A stretch of 21,257 bases of DNA from Acanthaster planci (Eukaryota; Echinodermata; Asteroidea; Valvatida; Acanthasteridae): the NCBI RefSeq assembly GCF_001949145.1, contig NW_019091457.1, positions 307,971 to 329,227 on the forward strand, read 5' to 3'. This document shows, one piece after another, positions 9,001-19,195 of the stretch (positions within the stretch are counted from its first letter, which is position 1; each line of letters opens with the position of its first letter). The notes beneath the pieces are model-generated. The model ran no database searches. It had not been told where the DNA came from and saw only the letters and a program-made list of their open reading frames with translations. A program made the position numbers and the translations under genes.

Positions 9001-9969
9001 GAAAAAGACTTTAATAGTTTTGACCCTTACTTGTCACAGTTTCACCTCAGAGTCATGCAAGAATGCTTCTTTTACTTAATAGGTAACATATTGACACTGT
9101 AAACGTTTGTACTCTCCTTGTCTTTGAGGCGAAGATGTTAGAACCCCCAACATACCTGCTCTACAATAGGCTAGTTTTAAATTTACTTGTTTCAATTGTA
9201 TTCATTTAAGTTTGTATTGTTCTGCTCCAGACTGTGTTGTATTGCCCCAACCCTGGCCGCCAAGGTCATTCCGGGCTGCGAGGTCACCGTGGGTCAAGAT
9301 AAGGACGACGGAGGGAGGTGGCCATATGCTGGAACAGCCGGGGCTATTGAGCAGATGGGGAGTAAGCACATCAACAAGGATGTCACAATATCCTTTTGCA
9401 GTTACCTTAAAAATGTAAGAGATCAGTGTTGTTCCTGAAGGAAATGGACATTGACCTTAATTTTTGGGGGCACTTTATTTGAACTGTGAAAGGCATTTTC
9501 AGAAATCCAGTGGTTGGTGTGATTTTGGATGTATTTTTTCTTAAAGTTACCCGTTTCATAAAATAAACATGAATGGAGTAGTGGACAAAAAAGATGTCTT
9601 TGTTACCTAGCAACAAGGTCAAGGTTTAACTCAGGGCTTCATTGCTACTTGCAGTTCCTTTGAGCGAGCCATCTTTTCTCACAGGCTCCAGGCACTCTTT
9701 TGTTTTTAATCACTGAAACAAAGATTTTCATCAAACTGAGGGGACTTTTTATACTGCACCCTATTTAAAGGTATTTCTGCCTGGTTGCAGATAGGCAAGG
9801 TGCATGTTGGATTAACTGTGTGATCCTTGATGAATTTTCCCACGAGGTTCACGTGGACGCAGCCAACAAGATTGTCACGACACCGGCCTTCATGTGCGAG
9901 ACCAAAGTCCATGAGATATTTGACGGAATTGGGGAGATGGTCAGGAAAGTTCTCAGCCTCGCCAAGTAG
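6036..9969 (+). CDS. GATD3: ES1 / GATD3 mitochondrial protein (DJ-1/PfpI superfamily), complete, seven exons
   Basis: This is the animal ortholog of human GATD3 (C21orf33, ES1) and bacterial ElbB. It is a mitochondrial class-I glutamine-amidotransferase-like protein; bacterial relatives act on glyoxals or protein glycation, and the animal role is unsettled. Exons are 6036-6164, 7054-7106, 7453-7566, 8123-8242, 8800-8892, 9231-9387 and 9844-9969 (stop TAG 9967-9969), total 792 nt and 263 residues. Residues 1-38 form an Arg/Ala/Leu-rich mitochondrial presequence. Family motifs are [17 protein letters not shown] (44-60), [52 protein letters not shown] and [11 protein letters not shown]. By alignment to the nucleophile elbow, Cys173 is the nucleophile and Glu55 its acidic partner. 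The end is [10 protein letters not shown]...[10 protein letters not shown]. All introns are GT-AG except the last, which is AT-AC. Confidence 0.96.
6165..7053 (+). other. GATD3 intron 1
   Basis: This 889-nt phase-0 intron runs from GTAAGT to TTTGCTGACAG. It holds the foldback element at 6645-6801. A smaller 9-bp inverted pair, GGCTAAGGC (6462-6470) and GCCTTAGCC (6520-6528), lies upstream of it. Short open frames in it on both strands have no coding support. Confidence 0.8.
6645..6801. mobile_element. MITE-like foldback element with about 33-bp terminal inverted repeats
   Basis: Arm 6645-6677 begins GCAAAATGGC and the reverse complement of arm 6769-6801 begins the same way. About 28 of 33 positions match, including AACCA and TGAAAACA. 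The element is 157 bp and non-coding, within GATD3 intron 1. I could not see a clear target-site duplication, so the transposon superfamily is not assigned. Confidence 0.55.
8466..8487. repeat. 22-bp near-palindrome in GATD3 intron 4
   Basis: CAAAACCCTCA is followed at once by TGAGGTTTTTG, giving one mismatched pair across 22 bp. A second small stem, GGATGC at 8411-8416 with GCATCC at 8441-8446, lies just upstream. It could form a hairpin in the transcript; no function is proposed. Confidence 0.5.
9388..9843 (+). other. U12-type AT-AC intron (GATD3 intron 6)
   Basis: The intron begins ATATCCTTTT (9388-9397), an exact match to the minor-spliceosome 5' consensus RTATCCTTT. It ends TTTTCCCAC, with AC at 9842-9843. 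TCCTTGAT (9824-9831) matches the U12 branch-site consensus TCCTTRAY, with the branch A at 9830, 13 nt before the intron end. Splicing here gives KDVT joined to EVHVD in phase 0, exactly where ES1 proteins are continuous. No GT-AG choice does this: GT at 9382 loses residues and GTAAGA at 9415 inserts about ten foreign ones. The length is 456 nt. Confidence 0.93.
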
Positions 9970-10813
9970 ATATTGAAACTTCAAGACTTGCTTGGAGACG
10001 CTGAAAAGCCAGAGTATAACATTGAGGCCAGCAAAACAGCTGGATCAAGACTATCTCAACAGAGGTTGTTTTGGTGAACGTGAAAATCGAAACCTGCCCT
10101 AAATTGGTTTCTCGTCTTTTTATTTCCGTGAAATATTTCTGGTACTTGTATTATTTTTTTTTCCTTGCAGCTCATGAGCAAACCTTCAGTTCAGAAGATG
10201 ATGTGGATAGAAATCGTTACTTTGGCCGTCATGTTTTAGACTGTTCTTACACGGTCCCTGTCCATCGCAAAAATCTTTGAAGAACAGTTTTGGCAGTGCA
10301 TTTCCAATTGACAGATTTGTAATAAGCACCACAGGCTTATGTTGCAGTGACTTCAGACTTAACTGGAGAGTTCTCATGAAAGAGCATATTGGTCGTCGCT
10401 CGTTCAGTGAGGATGATTTAAGTTTAGTCTTATGCTAATAATGTCATGTTTGGTCATGATCTAACCTCAAAAAGCTTTAGCAGCAAAATTAGTACACATT
10501 TCTGAGAGGGAACTGCACTACCGTGTAGATCATATTTTCTGATGTTGAACATTAAAGGTTTGAGAAATAATGATAAATGATGAATTAAATTCATGCAATT
10601 TAGGAAATGAGTTCTGTCGCCATTCCCGTGAAATGTTTTGTCATTTCCAAGTGTTTCAAATCTGTCTCTTTACCTACCAGTCTCACATGCACTGTATATG
10701 CTGCTTTATAACGGGGATTTTTTTTCTGAAGAAAATTTGACAAGCATTGACACCACAGAAATGCGACAGGGAAGATTTTTTGGAGATGTCATCATCTGAA
10801 TAGTTTGGCAAGA

Positions 10814-10819
10814 AATAAA
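10814..10819 (+). terminator. Candidate poly(A) signal of GATD3
   Basis: AATAAA lies 845 nt after the stop and is followed by T/G-rich sequence (ATGTATCTTTAGTTGTTTC). An ATTAAA variant at 10551-10556 is an alternative for a shorter 3' UTR. Confidence 0.45.
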
Positions 10820-11449
10820 AATAACTGGAAGAAAATGTATCTTTAGTTGTTTCAAAAAGGTTAACTGAAAGTTGGGGTACCGTCCTTCTCAGAGTAAAAA
10901 AAAAAAATAATTAATGAACCTTAATAGATGTGTAGTTTTCCTGATAATGCTAACCAAGGTTTTATCGAGGAGAGAGCACTTTAGCCGTGTGAGTTCGATT
11001 GTGATGTTACAGTTGAGTTACTTTAACAAACTTTTTTACACTGATCAAATTTTGAGTTAGAACTGCAGCATCTCCCTAGTTTCTGTTAGAATCACACGTG
11101 TTTATCATCCAGCTCTGATATCGAATACTGCATCTTATCTGTGTTTTGGGTAATCTCTAAAGAGGTCTTTTGCTGATGCGATAACCGATAATCGTCTGTC
11201 AGTGGCGGTCGCTCCAACTAAAGACCCTTTTTGTTCCAACAATTCCGAATCGATTGTCACCGTGTAGCATGCCTTTGTTGCCTTTTTGGAGACGTTTGGC
11301 CCTCTACGCCATGTCAACAGTAGACGACAAAGCGATTTTTACATCTCAATTTTGCCGCGGGGATTGCAGCGCAGGGAACGAATCCTGAATGGAATCTTGA
11401 AGACGTGGCTGTATCATGTGAGTGTGAAGAGTTGGGCTGAATAGGGGTT

Positions 11450-11463
11450 GTCTCCTTGGCAAC
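11450..11463. promoter_or_regulatory. RFX X-box-like site upstream of the ciliary gene
   Basis: GTCTCCTTGGCAAC matches the 14-bp X-box GTNRCCNNRGYAAC at all fixed positions except one (T for R at position 4). It lies about 0.8 kb upstream of the ATG at 12279. RFX factors control many ciliary genes, so the context fits, but a single near-match in 1.4 kb can arise by chance. Confidence 0.35.
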
Positions 11464-12278
11464 CATGAAGGGGGGGTTAGAACTGTATGAATGCCTCGAT
11501 TGCTGAACCTCCCGCTAATTTGCTGCGTATGCTGTCCTCTGGCTGAGAGTTGGAAAGTTTCTTAGAGGACAAGAGCCAAAAATATCTCGGAGGGTGACTA
11601 ATTTAAGAGGGACTTATTGTCGACGCGGAATACTAAAAAAAAAAAAAATTACCATATAACGTCCTGGGAATCAAGGAAAAAAATTCTTTATATTATATGC
11701 GCGGCTTTCTCTAATCTGACCTAACAACCTACAGAGCCGTATCCAGCCTAACCTAAAACCGGCATCGACCTATAATTTTGGAGATATCTCTTTGCTCCTT
11801 TTTTTTGTTTTATTTTGTTTTGTTTGGTTTTTTTTTTAGAATTGATATAGGTCATGACATCGATATATATAAGTGTGTGAACTAAGTTACGTTCAAAAAC
11901 GAGTGGTAGGAAGTCGGATCGGGCGAATTATTCCGGCATTTACTCGTCAATTTGCTATATTATAGGATTCCCCATGGCTCTGTATGAATTGGACACAAAA
12001 ATACCGATGATGACTTCGTCTTCATCCACAAAACAAAACATCTCCCGCCATTCTTCGCCTTAAGCCCAAGAGTCAACAACGCAGAGCGCAGAGTATACAA
12101 AAAGTCTTCAGTGCGTGACTTGTATCTGAGTCTCGCTCCTAAGGTTGGAAAGGGACATATCTCATCGATTTAGTTTCAGACATTGCTTCTTGCCGATGTC
12201 ACGTCTGTAGAAACAACTGTAGGCCTACCGTTACCCAGTTTGTTACCCGACAGTGATAGTTAAAGTTTCCGGGAGAGA

Positions 12279-15200
12279 ATGGCAAACAGTCGGCGGTTGG
12301 GACGGAGGCAGAGCAGCCTTGAAGACTTGGCAACATTTACGAAGGTATGTTCGGAAGGTATTTCCAGAAAGTTCAAACATAGTTCTTCATACCTCTGTGT
12401 GATAAAGATCAAACTTAGTTGGATTTCAATTAATGCCAACTGGAAAGACATAAATAATAAACGTGCAGAAGTTAAGAGGGCATTTTTTTCGGAAGGACAA
12501 TGTATTCGATGATTTGGTTGTTAGGTTGCGGTGCTAATCCGTTCTCACGTAGGCCGCAGAACTAATTAATGTCAAACAGTTTAAATATAAAAAATATACC
12601 TTTTCCTCGTAATCTTTATCATTTACACTTTACTACTTAATTTCAATTAATTCTTACTATAAAAAAACAGACAGACAGCGTGATCAGGCACCAAGTAAGT
12701 GATGTGTTGGCCTTCATGGATTGTAAAATTTTAATTACCCATCAAAACAGTAATTGTCCTCAACATCAGTCAAACAAAAAGTAGGCCTATATTAATGTCA
12801 TTCCAGTGGATATCTTTATGAACAATTTCATAATTTGAAACAATAATTCCTTTCCTCTGAATCACAAATACGACGTGATGTCTATACTAGTGTCTGTTTC
12901 CCGCTTTACAGGCTGCCGCAGCTAAGGGGCCGGCGGGGCGACGGGCGTCTATAGCCGTAGCGCCGTCAGCCGGCGCAATGGCACGATTAGTAAGTTTCAA
13001 ATCAAAAACTACCATAAAGTACGATCGATTCTGTTTATGTGATTGGAATGTGTGAATGCTTCAAGTTCGCCGAGATCCACCCTGAGTAAATGTTTTGTGC
13101 GGCAGGGTACCTGAACCCCACTGGCACATATCAAGCCCCGCCCCCACCCGACCCACTCGAGAAACAGAAGTATTTGAAAAAATGTAATTATTTTAGTACT
13201 GTGGTTTTAAAATATTAATAGTAATCTTTAATCTACATATTTTCCAGGCGCCTGGAATTCCCAACAGATTTTTCAGAAAGGTAAGTTTTAATTCAAGTAA
13301 TTAAACCCTAAATAAGCATTATGAACGACTGGTTTATGTTTTGCTAGGAATAAAAGAGTCGATTCATGAAACAGTCGTTGTTTCCTGCTTAGCAACAAGA
13401 TGGCGTCCTCGTCGACGAAAAAAGGAAAGGGGAAATCTTCTCAAATAACTATTCAAATAACCGGGAAAGGGTCCGAAGCTTACAAAGACATTGACTGGAA
13501 AACGCTGAGTGTAAGTTCATGTTTGTGGATGGGTTATTTCAAACGAATTTTTTCGTGATTTTTGCTTCAGAAATGGAGTTTTCTGCACAGCATTGCGTTC
13601 ATTTTCTTCGCTTGTGGCTGTGCATGTTGAACATTGAGTTGACAGGCCGGGTACAGGGGGGGGGTAGGTTGCCCTCACCAACATTCCAACAATGACAAAA
13701 ATCCACTTAGGTCTAGGCTTGTGTTTACTTTCATAAATGATTGTGATATCCTGTGGAGTACTAATAGCAAGATTTGTTTGTAGGCCTACACGTATAAAGA
13801 AAGACTCAGTCAAACAGGGGGAAAGGGTTTGATTCTGAACTGAAGCAGTGAAGGCCAGGGCGGTGTTTTCTTAGTAACAGAGGCTCTTTTGGTCAGACCT
13901 GAACTTTGCTGGTTTACAAATGACTATGAGATTCACTCGTTGTTGCGTGCACGTTGCTACGAACAAAATGAACACTTCCGACCAACTGAACTCGATCAGG
14001 GGGGTGCTTTTGCACTTGAGGCAGATTAGGAAGATCATAAATCATTGACATTAATAGACTAGTGAATAGCTTTAAAAACTGGTCGTGCTGCTGTCAGTCT
14101 CCTTACAATGGACAGAACATAGTACTGTCCAAAGTCTTGAGTTTCGTCACAGTTTATTTTAGAAAATCCCAAACTCTCACAGAGAATTGTTGCCTGGCCT
14201 AGAAGTGAAAATCTGCTGCCAATAAGCATGTCAGATTCAGAATGTACTGAATTTGCTCACTGAACTGCATTTATCTGAGTGTCTCCAACAGCAAAAGCAA
14301 GTAGGCCCCTACTGCGTGAGAAATTGACATGTTGTTTCGGAAGAACTATCCCTTGCATGACCCACAGAATTAAGTGTAATGCACATTCTCCTTGGGTGGC
14401 AGACTTCTGGTGGGTCTATCATCCGTCTTCGTACTTGAATGTAAAATACTTTTACATGAATTCATGAAGCAAAGCTTTAGATGATGGGTTTTAGTAGGTT
14501 CTTTTTGATATACATTTCTGTTTTTAGGACGATGAAGCCAAGGCAATCGAGAAGGAAGCATCCCTAGCATGGAAGGTGCTGTCCAACACCCAGACTCAAG
14601 CCCTTCAGGATCTGCCAGTGGAAGAGGTGGAAAAGTAAGCCTTTGAGCTGAAGCAGTGAGACGCCTTCATGTAGGCCCCAGGGAAGGATTAATGGAGGGA
14701 CTGGTCATTGGGATTCTTGGCCGTAGTCCTTCCCAGAGAAATAAATTTGAATGTACTGTGGGGTTTTACACAGCGGTCGTTTCCTTGTATTCTCCGGTAA
14801 CTTACAGGAAAGGCTGTAAACTGCTGATGGATAAGAGTGACCTGAAAAATGAATTGTGGTAAAGTCAGAGGGTTGGAGTTTCAATCCTTGTTGGATCATT
14901 TTCAAAGGCAACAAAAATATTCTGAAAGATTCTGCTTTGATTGAACTGTCAGGCTTTTTTTTGTATGTGTAGAGGGTACAATGTCTTGTTCTACATTTAA
15001 CTGGTCACTGTGTGTTTCAGAATTAATTATGTTTTACTCTTTCAAAGACAAATATTATATAGTTTATGCTTGTCAACAGTGGTACCTTTCTGAAACAGAT
15101 GCCAACATTTTTAAGTTTTTGTACAAGTTGGAGAGCCAACTGGAGCATCGTTTCATTGTTGCTGATGGAATTTAAATTTGATGACATCTCTGTAGAAAAT

Positions 15201-18026
15201 TGTCTGAGATCCTGAAGCTGACCAGCCCTGAGATTGACCTGTGCGAGTCGGTCCTGCTGGACTACTACGTTAGCGGGTTTTGGTGGGCCAAGGAGAGAGG
15301 CTTCACCACCCAGCAGCTCTCGGGATTCTTCACCGTGCTGCACCAGCTCCTGGAGAACATCAGAGGTAAGCAAAGGTGTCTTGACCTCGTTCGGAGAGCA
15401 GACATCGATGCTGCCATTTGGGGCGATTCCCCGTGAATAGTAAAATGCGCTGTCGTATGAGGAATAGTCAAGGACAAGACTAAAGAAACTACTCCGTCTT
15501 ACAATCAAGCGACGCATCATGCCATGTTCTCTTTGCCGTGAACTTATTATAATTGGTTGCTCCCTTTGTTGCGATGTATAGTTAAAACAAAAGAAGCAAT
15601 CACTTTATCGTGCACGTGTCTTATCCCTTAAATGGGCAGCTCAGTTTTCATTCACGTTGGAGTGTTCTTTGTTGCAAATAAAATTTCATCAGCTACACTG
15701 CACCTGTGTGGTACCAAAGTTTTGTAATACAACTAGGTTAATGCCATATTTGTGACAAAATATTAAATGTGAAGTTCGTTTGTCATATTTATTTTTAATT
15801 TTATAATGCTGGAATGCCCAACAGGGACAATTGTCAAAACTACTTCCTTGAATTTCAAAATGGAAAAAAAAAGCATTCTTGTTGTTAAGTGCATGAACAC
15901 AGAGTCCTGTGACTACTGGGGTACTGATCCACTCTTCATTCAAGTTTCAAATTGGTTGAGGATTTCAACTCCATCTTCTCCATAACCTGTTTTGGAACCC
16001 TCAGAAAAGCAGCTGTCCCTGACAGACAATCTTTCTGAGTTTCGGAAGACGTTAGTGGGCATCGGTGCCGACAACAATACCCCTAGCAGAGGGCTGGATT
16101 TTTTTGACCTGGAGCACGCCAAAGCCATCACCGACTTCCTCCAGAGCACGTGAGTTTACAAGCATTGAATGCAGTCTAGGGTCTTACAACATTTTCTCAA
16201 GAAAATGCAGCATTTTCACAGGTATTACGTCAGTATCTTTTGAAAAGTACGTGAAAGAAAAATCAACAAGTTAAAAGGTCATATTAGGTTTTTTTTTTCT
16301 TTTTATTACCAAGGCAGAATCTGCAGTAAGATCATATTACCCATCCCAGCTGTATGTGAAAATTGGTCAATATTTACAGTCACATTTAAAACCCAGCATT
16401 TGAAATTTGTTCGCACAGATATTTTTTGCAGTTGTACGTACATAACAAATGTGTTTTGAGTTGCAGCTTTATTTTTTTTTGTTAATAATCTTCCTCCAGG
16501 TTATTCCAGCATCATAAGATGTACGAGTTTCTATTTCACTCAGAAAGGAAAGAGGAAATTGTCGGGACAGAGGTAAATCCCTTTATGAAGGTTTAACTGT
16601 CATCCGAACATCATTTCTATGTTTGTTGGAATTGCAGATAACAGGGTGTCAAAACAACAACTTACAATCTGGGATACCCTGAGACACCTCCCACAGTTGT
16701 TCCGTTAGGGTTGAGTTAAATGGCAATGTTTCCTTGGTCTGACAGCTGGTGGTTGACGTTCTCCCGCCGGCGGCTATGCCTCACCCACCCCCACTCGACG
16801 AAGGGCTGAGAGAGGAGGTCTACCTGAGGCACATCGCCCCTGCACCCCCGACGCCTTCCCCCGAGCCCCAGCCACAAGAAGGCAGCACAGAGGAGGAGGG
16901 AGTGTCCGACAGAGGAGAGACACCAAAGACCAGTGAGGAACAGGGTAGGTGATAATTTGCAAGTTTACCCGGTGGTGCACTGGAAGTTAAGGGCCTGTTT
17001 GGTTCATATGGATTATGATCTCGATCACTGGTCCCAAGGCTGGTTCGTTCACGAGGCAGGTTCTGGTGTCGGTGAGCCAACGTTGGACCACCGATCGCAA
17101 TCTGGATGTGTGCAGAACAAACGGGCCCTGACTAGAAAGAATGAACCGTAGAAGTTGCAGGGTCTGGCAGAGTCTTTCTCGAAGACAAATTTGTCTGCTT
17201 GAGTTGCAGGGGAATAGTTGCAGTAATCGTTTTCCGTGGCTTTAGTGTGCCAGCACGACCTCTTTTTCAACGCTGCAGTGCAGTATGATGCACACTTCAT
17301 CACCGTGAAGCTCATTCGATCCATTCCAAAGAGCTGCATAACTGTAAAAGTAAATTTGGCAAAACTTACAGACTCCACTTTTTGCCCTGGCCATCACTTT
17401 TTTTTTTTAAACCTTTTTTCCATTAACGGTAGGGGCAGAAGCAGTGAGCTCAGGGGAACAAGAGGACCTCCTTGCCGGTGTCACACCCGAAGAGGTCAAG
17501 ACAATGTTTGACCGTGTGTCAAAGGAGCTCTTTGCCGGCCTACAGGTACAAGAGTGGATTTCATCCATCCATACCATAACTGACTAGATGACTTAACTAT
17601 AAAGCACCAGTAATATCCATAGTTTGGTTCGCATACATCATGTTCTCTTTTTTTGTGTCATTTTACTTTATCTTGCTCCATTCTGGAGGTCTTTGAGGGA
17701 GTGAAAAGTGAAAGTGTATACAATAGCAATTAATGGAGTTTAGATTCTGTTATTCAACATTTCAATGAAGTACTACTGTAAAACTTTGCCAGGAGGAAAA
17801 TTTGCTCTCTGATTCACCCGTCTGTTTTACAAATGGAATATTTGAATTTTCAGATCATAAATGGTTCACAAACTGCCATACTGAGTAACAATTTTATCCT
17901 TTAGTCATGTTGTAATCGTTCCCGTTGTGCTCTCGATTTCAGAATGACATTTCAGAGAAGTTGATGGAGAGAGAAGCGGAGATCATTGGTAGAATCAACA
18001 AGATACACAGAGTGGCCGAGACCTAG
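12279..18026 (+). CDS. CABCOCO1: CABCOCO1/C1a-32-like ciliary protein with CLAMP domain, complete
   Basis: This resembles ciliary-associated calcium-binding coiled-coil protein 1 (C10orf107) and the CLAMP family, named after the flagellar central-pair C1a-32 subunit. Exons are 12279-12344, optional 12671-12694, 12912-12989, 13248-13280, 13400-13510, 14528-14634, 15196-15365, 16005-16149, 16500-16572, 16746-16944, 17433-17545 and 17943-18026 (stop TAG 18024-18026). All junctions keep frame. The product is 392 residues, 400 with the microexon, or 333 from the ATG at 13400. In 333-residue numbering, a basic Ser/Lys-rich N-terminus leads to the CLAMP core at about 84-205. Its landmarks are LLDYYVSGFWWAKERGFTTQ, LSLTDNLSEF, GLDFFDLEHAKAITDFLQST and LFQHHKMYEFLFHSERKEEI. 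A Pro/Glu-rich linker (about 208-268) and a helical tail (about 280-333) follow. I see no clear EF-hand. The symbol is by resemblance; a paralogue such as CFAP119 is the main alternative. Confidence 0.82.
12671..12694 (+). other. Candidate 24-nt microexon of the CLAMP-domain gene
   Basis: The block lies between AAAAAAACAG and GTAAGTGATG. It is 24 nt, encodes TDSVIRHQ, has no stop, and fits the phase-0 junctions of exons 12279-12344 and 12912-12989. The donor is strong but the acceptor's pyrimidine tract is poor. It could be an alternatively included exon or chance. Confidence 0.45.
13136..13150. promoter_or_regulatory. GC-box-like CCCCGCCCCCACCCG upstream of the internal ATG
   Basis: An isolated C-rich Sp1/KLF-like box stands in otherwise AT-rich intron, about 250 bp before the in-frame ATG at 13400. 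With the strong Kozak context there it suggests an internal promoter. No other core element is visible. Confidence 0.3.
13400..13402 (+). other. Alternative translation start of the CLAMP-domain protein
   Basis: AACAAGATGG gives A at -3 and G at +4 and begins MASSSTKKGKGK in the frame of all later exons. The upstream exon can join only if splicing uses the AG at 13398-13399, right before this ATG. The better-looking TGCTTAG at 13391-13392 would break the frame. So either a weak acceptor is used, or the exon is the first coding exon of a shorter transcript. Confidence 0.5.
13511..14527 (+). other. Intron of the CLAMP-domain gene containing a dispersed repeat
   Basis: This 1017-nt intron runs from GTAAGT to TTCTGTTTTTAG. 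It contains repeat family 2 copy 2 (13866-14026), a G-run near 13656 and a TAGGCCTA palindrome at 13781-13788. I saw no missed exon. Confidence 0.7.
13866..14026 (+). repeat. Dispersed repeat family 2, copy 2
   Basis: This is the partner of 3566-3729, 161 nt in the same orientation. Differences are spread along its length, as expected for two old insertions. It has no open frame, no terminal inverted repeat and no Pol III boxes that I can see, so the class is unknown. Confidence 0.65.
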
Positions 18027-18317
18027 CGGGAGTAGTGATTGAATGATTGGCTCGGGATTGCTTGCAGCCCATGAATGACCCAACAATCCGTATCGGGGAA
18101 GAAGAGTGATTGGTCGATTTCCAAATGCCTCCTGAGGGCCACGTCATGAAGGACTTCAGTTTCTGGGAATGACATTCAAAAGGGTTTTTCATACTGTGAA
18201 ACCTAAGCTTGGGGTGCTGGGAGAGTGGCATATGGGGAGGAGGGCATGTCATGTACAGCCACCCCACTGAGCTCTCCTGTCCTGTTGAACCACTGGTAGC
18301 AGCTCCATTCATATATA

Positions 18318-18323
18318 AATAAA
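18318..18323 (+). terminator. First candidate poly(A) signal of the CLAMP-domain gene
   Basis: AATAAA lies within ATATATAAATAAATGCAGG, about 290 nt after the stop. Two further AATAAA signals lie at 18534-18539 and 18759-18764, so alternative 3' ends are possible. Confidence 0.4.
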
Positions 18324-18758
18324 TGCAGGTTTACATAAGTAGTCACATGCACTGGCAATTGGTAAACTGCGTGGGTCCCAACCCGTCCCATAAATATCGT
18401 TATTCCGACATGTCCAGCCCCTTTTTTCAGTAAGAAAAAAAAGACTTGAGGTGACATGTGATAATTTTGTACAGAGCTGTATGTATTCTGTGTAGAATTT
18501 TACCTTCCAGAGTACTCTTGCAATGCCATACTGAATAAATTTGTGGTGGGTGCCTGGACTCTGCAGCTGTTTGCAGATGTGCACGGCAAATAACGGTGAT
18601 GATTAATCAATTTGCCGCACAGCGCTCATGCACCTGTGTTGTCTCTGCCTGCCTAGACTCCATCCAATTGTACTCGTGTGTATGAATGTGTACATTTTTT
18701 TGCAGGAAGCTTGAATTGTTTTTTATCGATATATGTAAATATTTTGATCTCGTCTGTA

Positions 18759-18764
18759 AATAAA
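18759..18764 (+). terminator. Distal candidate poly(A) signal of the CLAMP-domain gene
   Basis: AATAAA is followed within 30-50 nt by GT-rich sequence (TTGTTGGTGTACGCTGTGC), the best cleavage context of the three candidates. It implies a 3' UTR of about 750 nt. Confidence 0.5.
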
Positions 18765-19183
18765 GAGACTGTATGTGCCTCCGACGCTGGAAATTGTTGG
18801 TGTACGCTGTGCTTGTTCAATGCTGATGGTTGGCAGTGATTCAACTCAATTAGATGTAATTTATAACCATTGTTTTTTGAGGTTTATTAATCCTTCCCAG
18901 CAAGTTAACTTGAAATATTCCCACCTTATTCTCACTTTATTTTGGGGGTGGAGAGAATCTGTCTTTGAAGAAAAAAATTAGGAAGTAAAACATATCAAAA
19001 AGATGTGAAAAGTTCTTGGGAGGCACAGTGGTTGCCTCAGAATCCTTGCAGATAACTGCAGCAGTTGCGGGGATGGGATATCAGGGAGTCAACTGCATGT
19101 CCTAATCTCCTCTCCCCCCCCCCAAATAATTATGCTGGTTGCTGCTTTCACTGAGGGGAAAATTTCACCTGGTGGCGTGACGC

Positions 19184-19195
19184 GATAACGTTATC
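19184..19195. promoter_or_regulatory. Perfect 12-bp palindrome GATAACGTTATC
   Basis: It gives two opposed GATA cores, and a third TATC follows at once (TATCTATCATC). It may be a GATA-factor site in the flank of the right-edge gene. Evidence is motif only. Confidence 0.25.

Larger units (their letters stand above)
9970..12278 (+). other. GATD3 3' UTR and intergenic region before the CLAMP-domain gene
   Basis: The first 850 nt are probably GATD3 3' UTR. The remainder up to 12278 should hold the promoter and 5' UTR of the next gene. It contains an A-tract near 11635-11649, a T/G-rich run of TTTTG units at about 11799-11839, one X-box-like site (11450-11463) and one TAGGCCTA palindrome (12220-12227). 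I see no coding exon or RNA gene. Confidence 0.5.

Noticed and set aside
9382-9414. GT-AG alternatives for GATD3 intron 6 (GTCACA at 9382, GTAAGA at 9415)
   Set aside because: The first needs a weak CGAG acceptor and deletes conserved residues. The second inserts residues absent from the family. The AT-AC reading fits the protein and all three U12 signals.
12345-12512. Read-through of the first CLAMP-gene exon giving a 77-codon ORF
   Set aside because: A strong GTATGT donor at 12345 and in-phase downstream exons make the tail intronic.
13386-13399. Possible X-box (GTTGTTTCC...AGCAAC) before the internal ATG
   Set aside because: The half-sites are too far apart for an RFX site.
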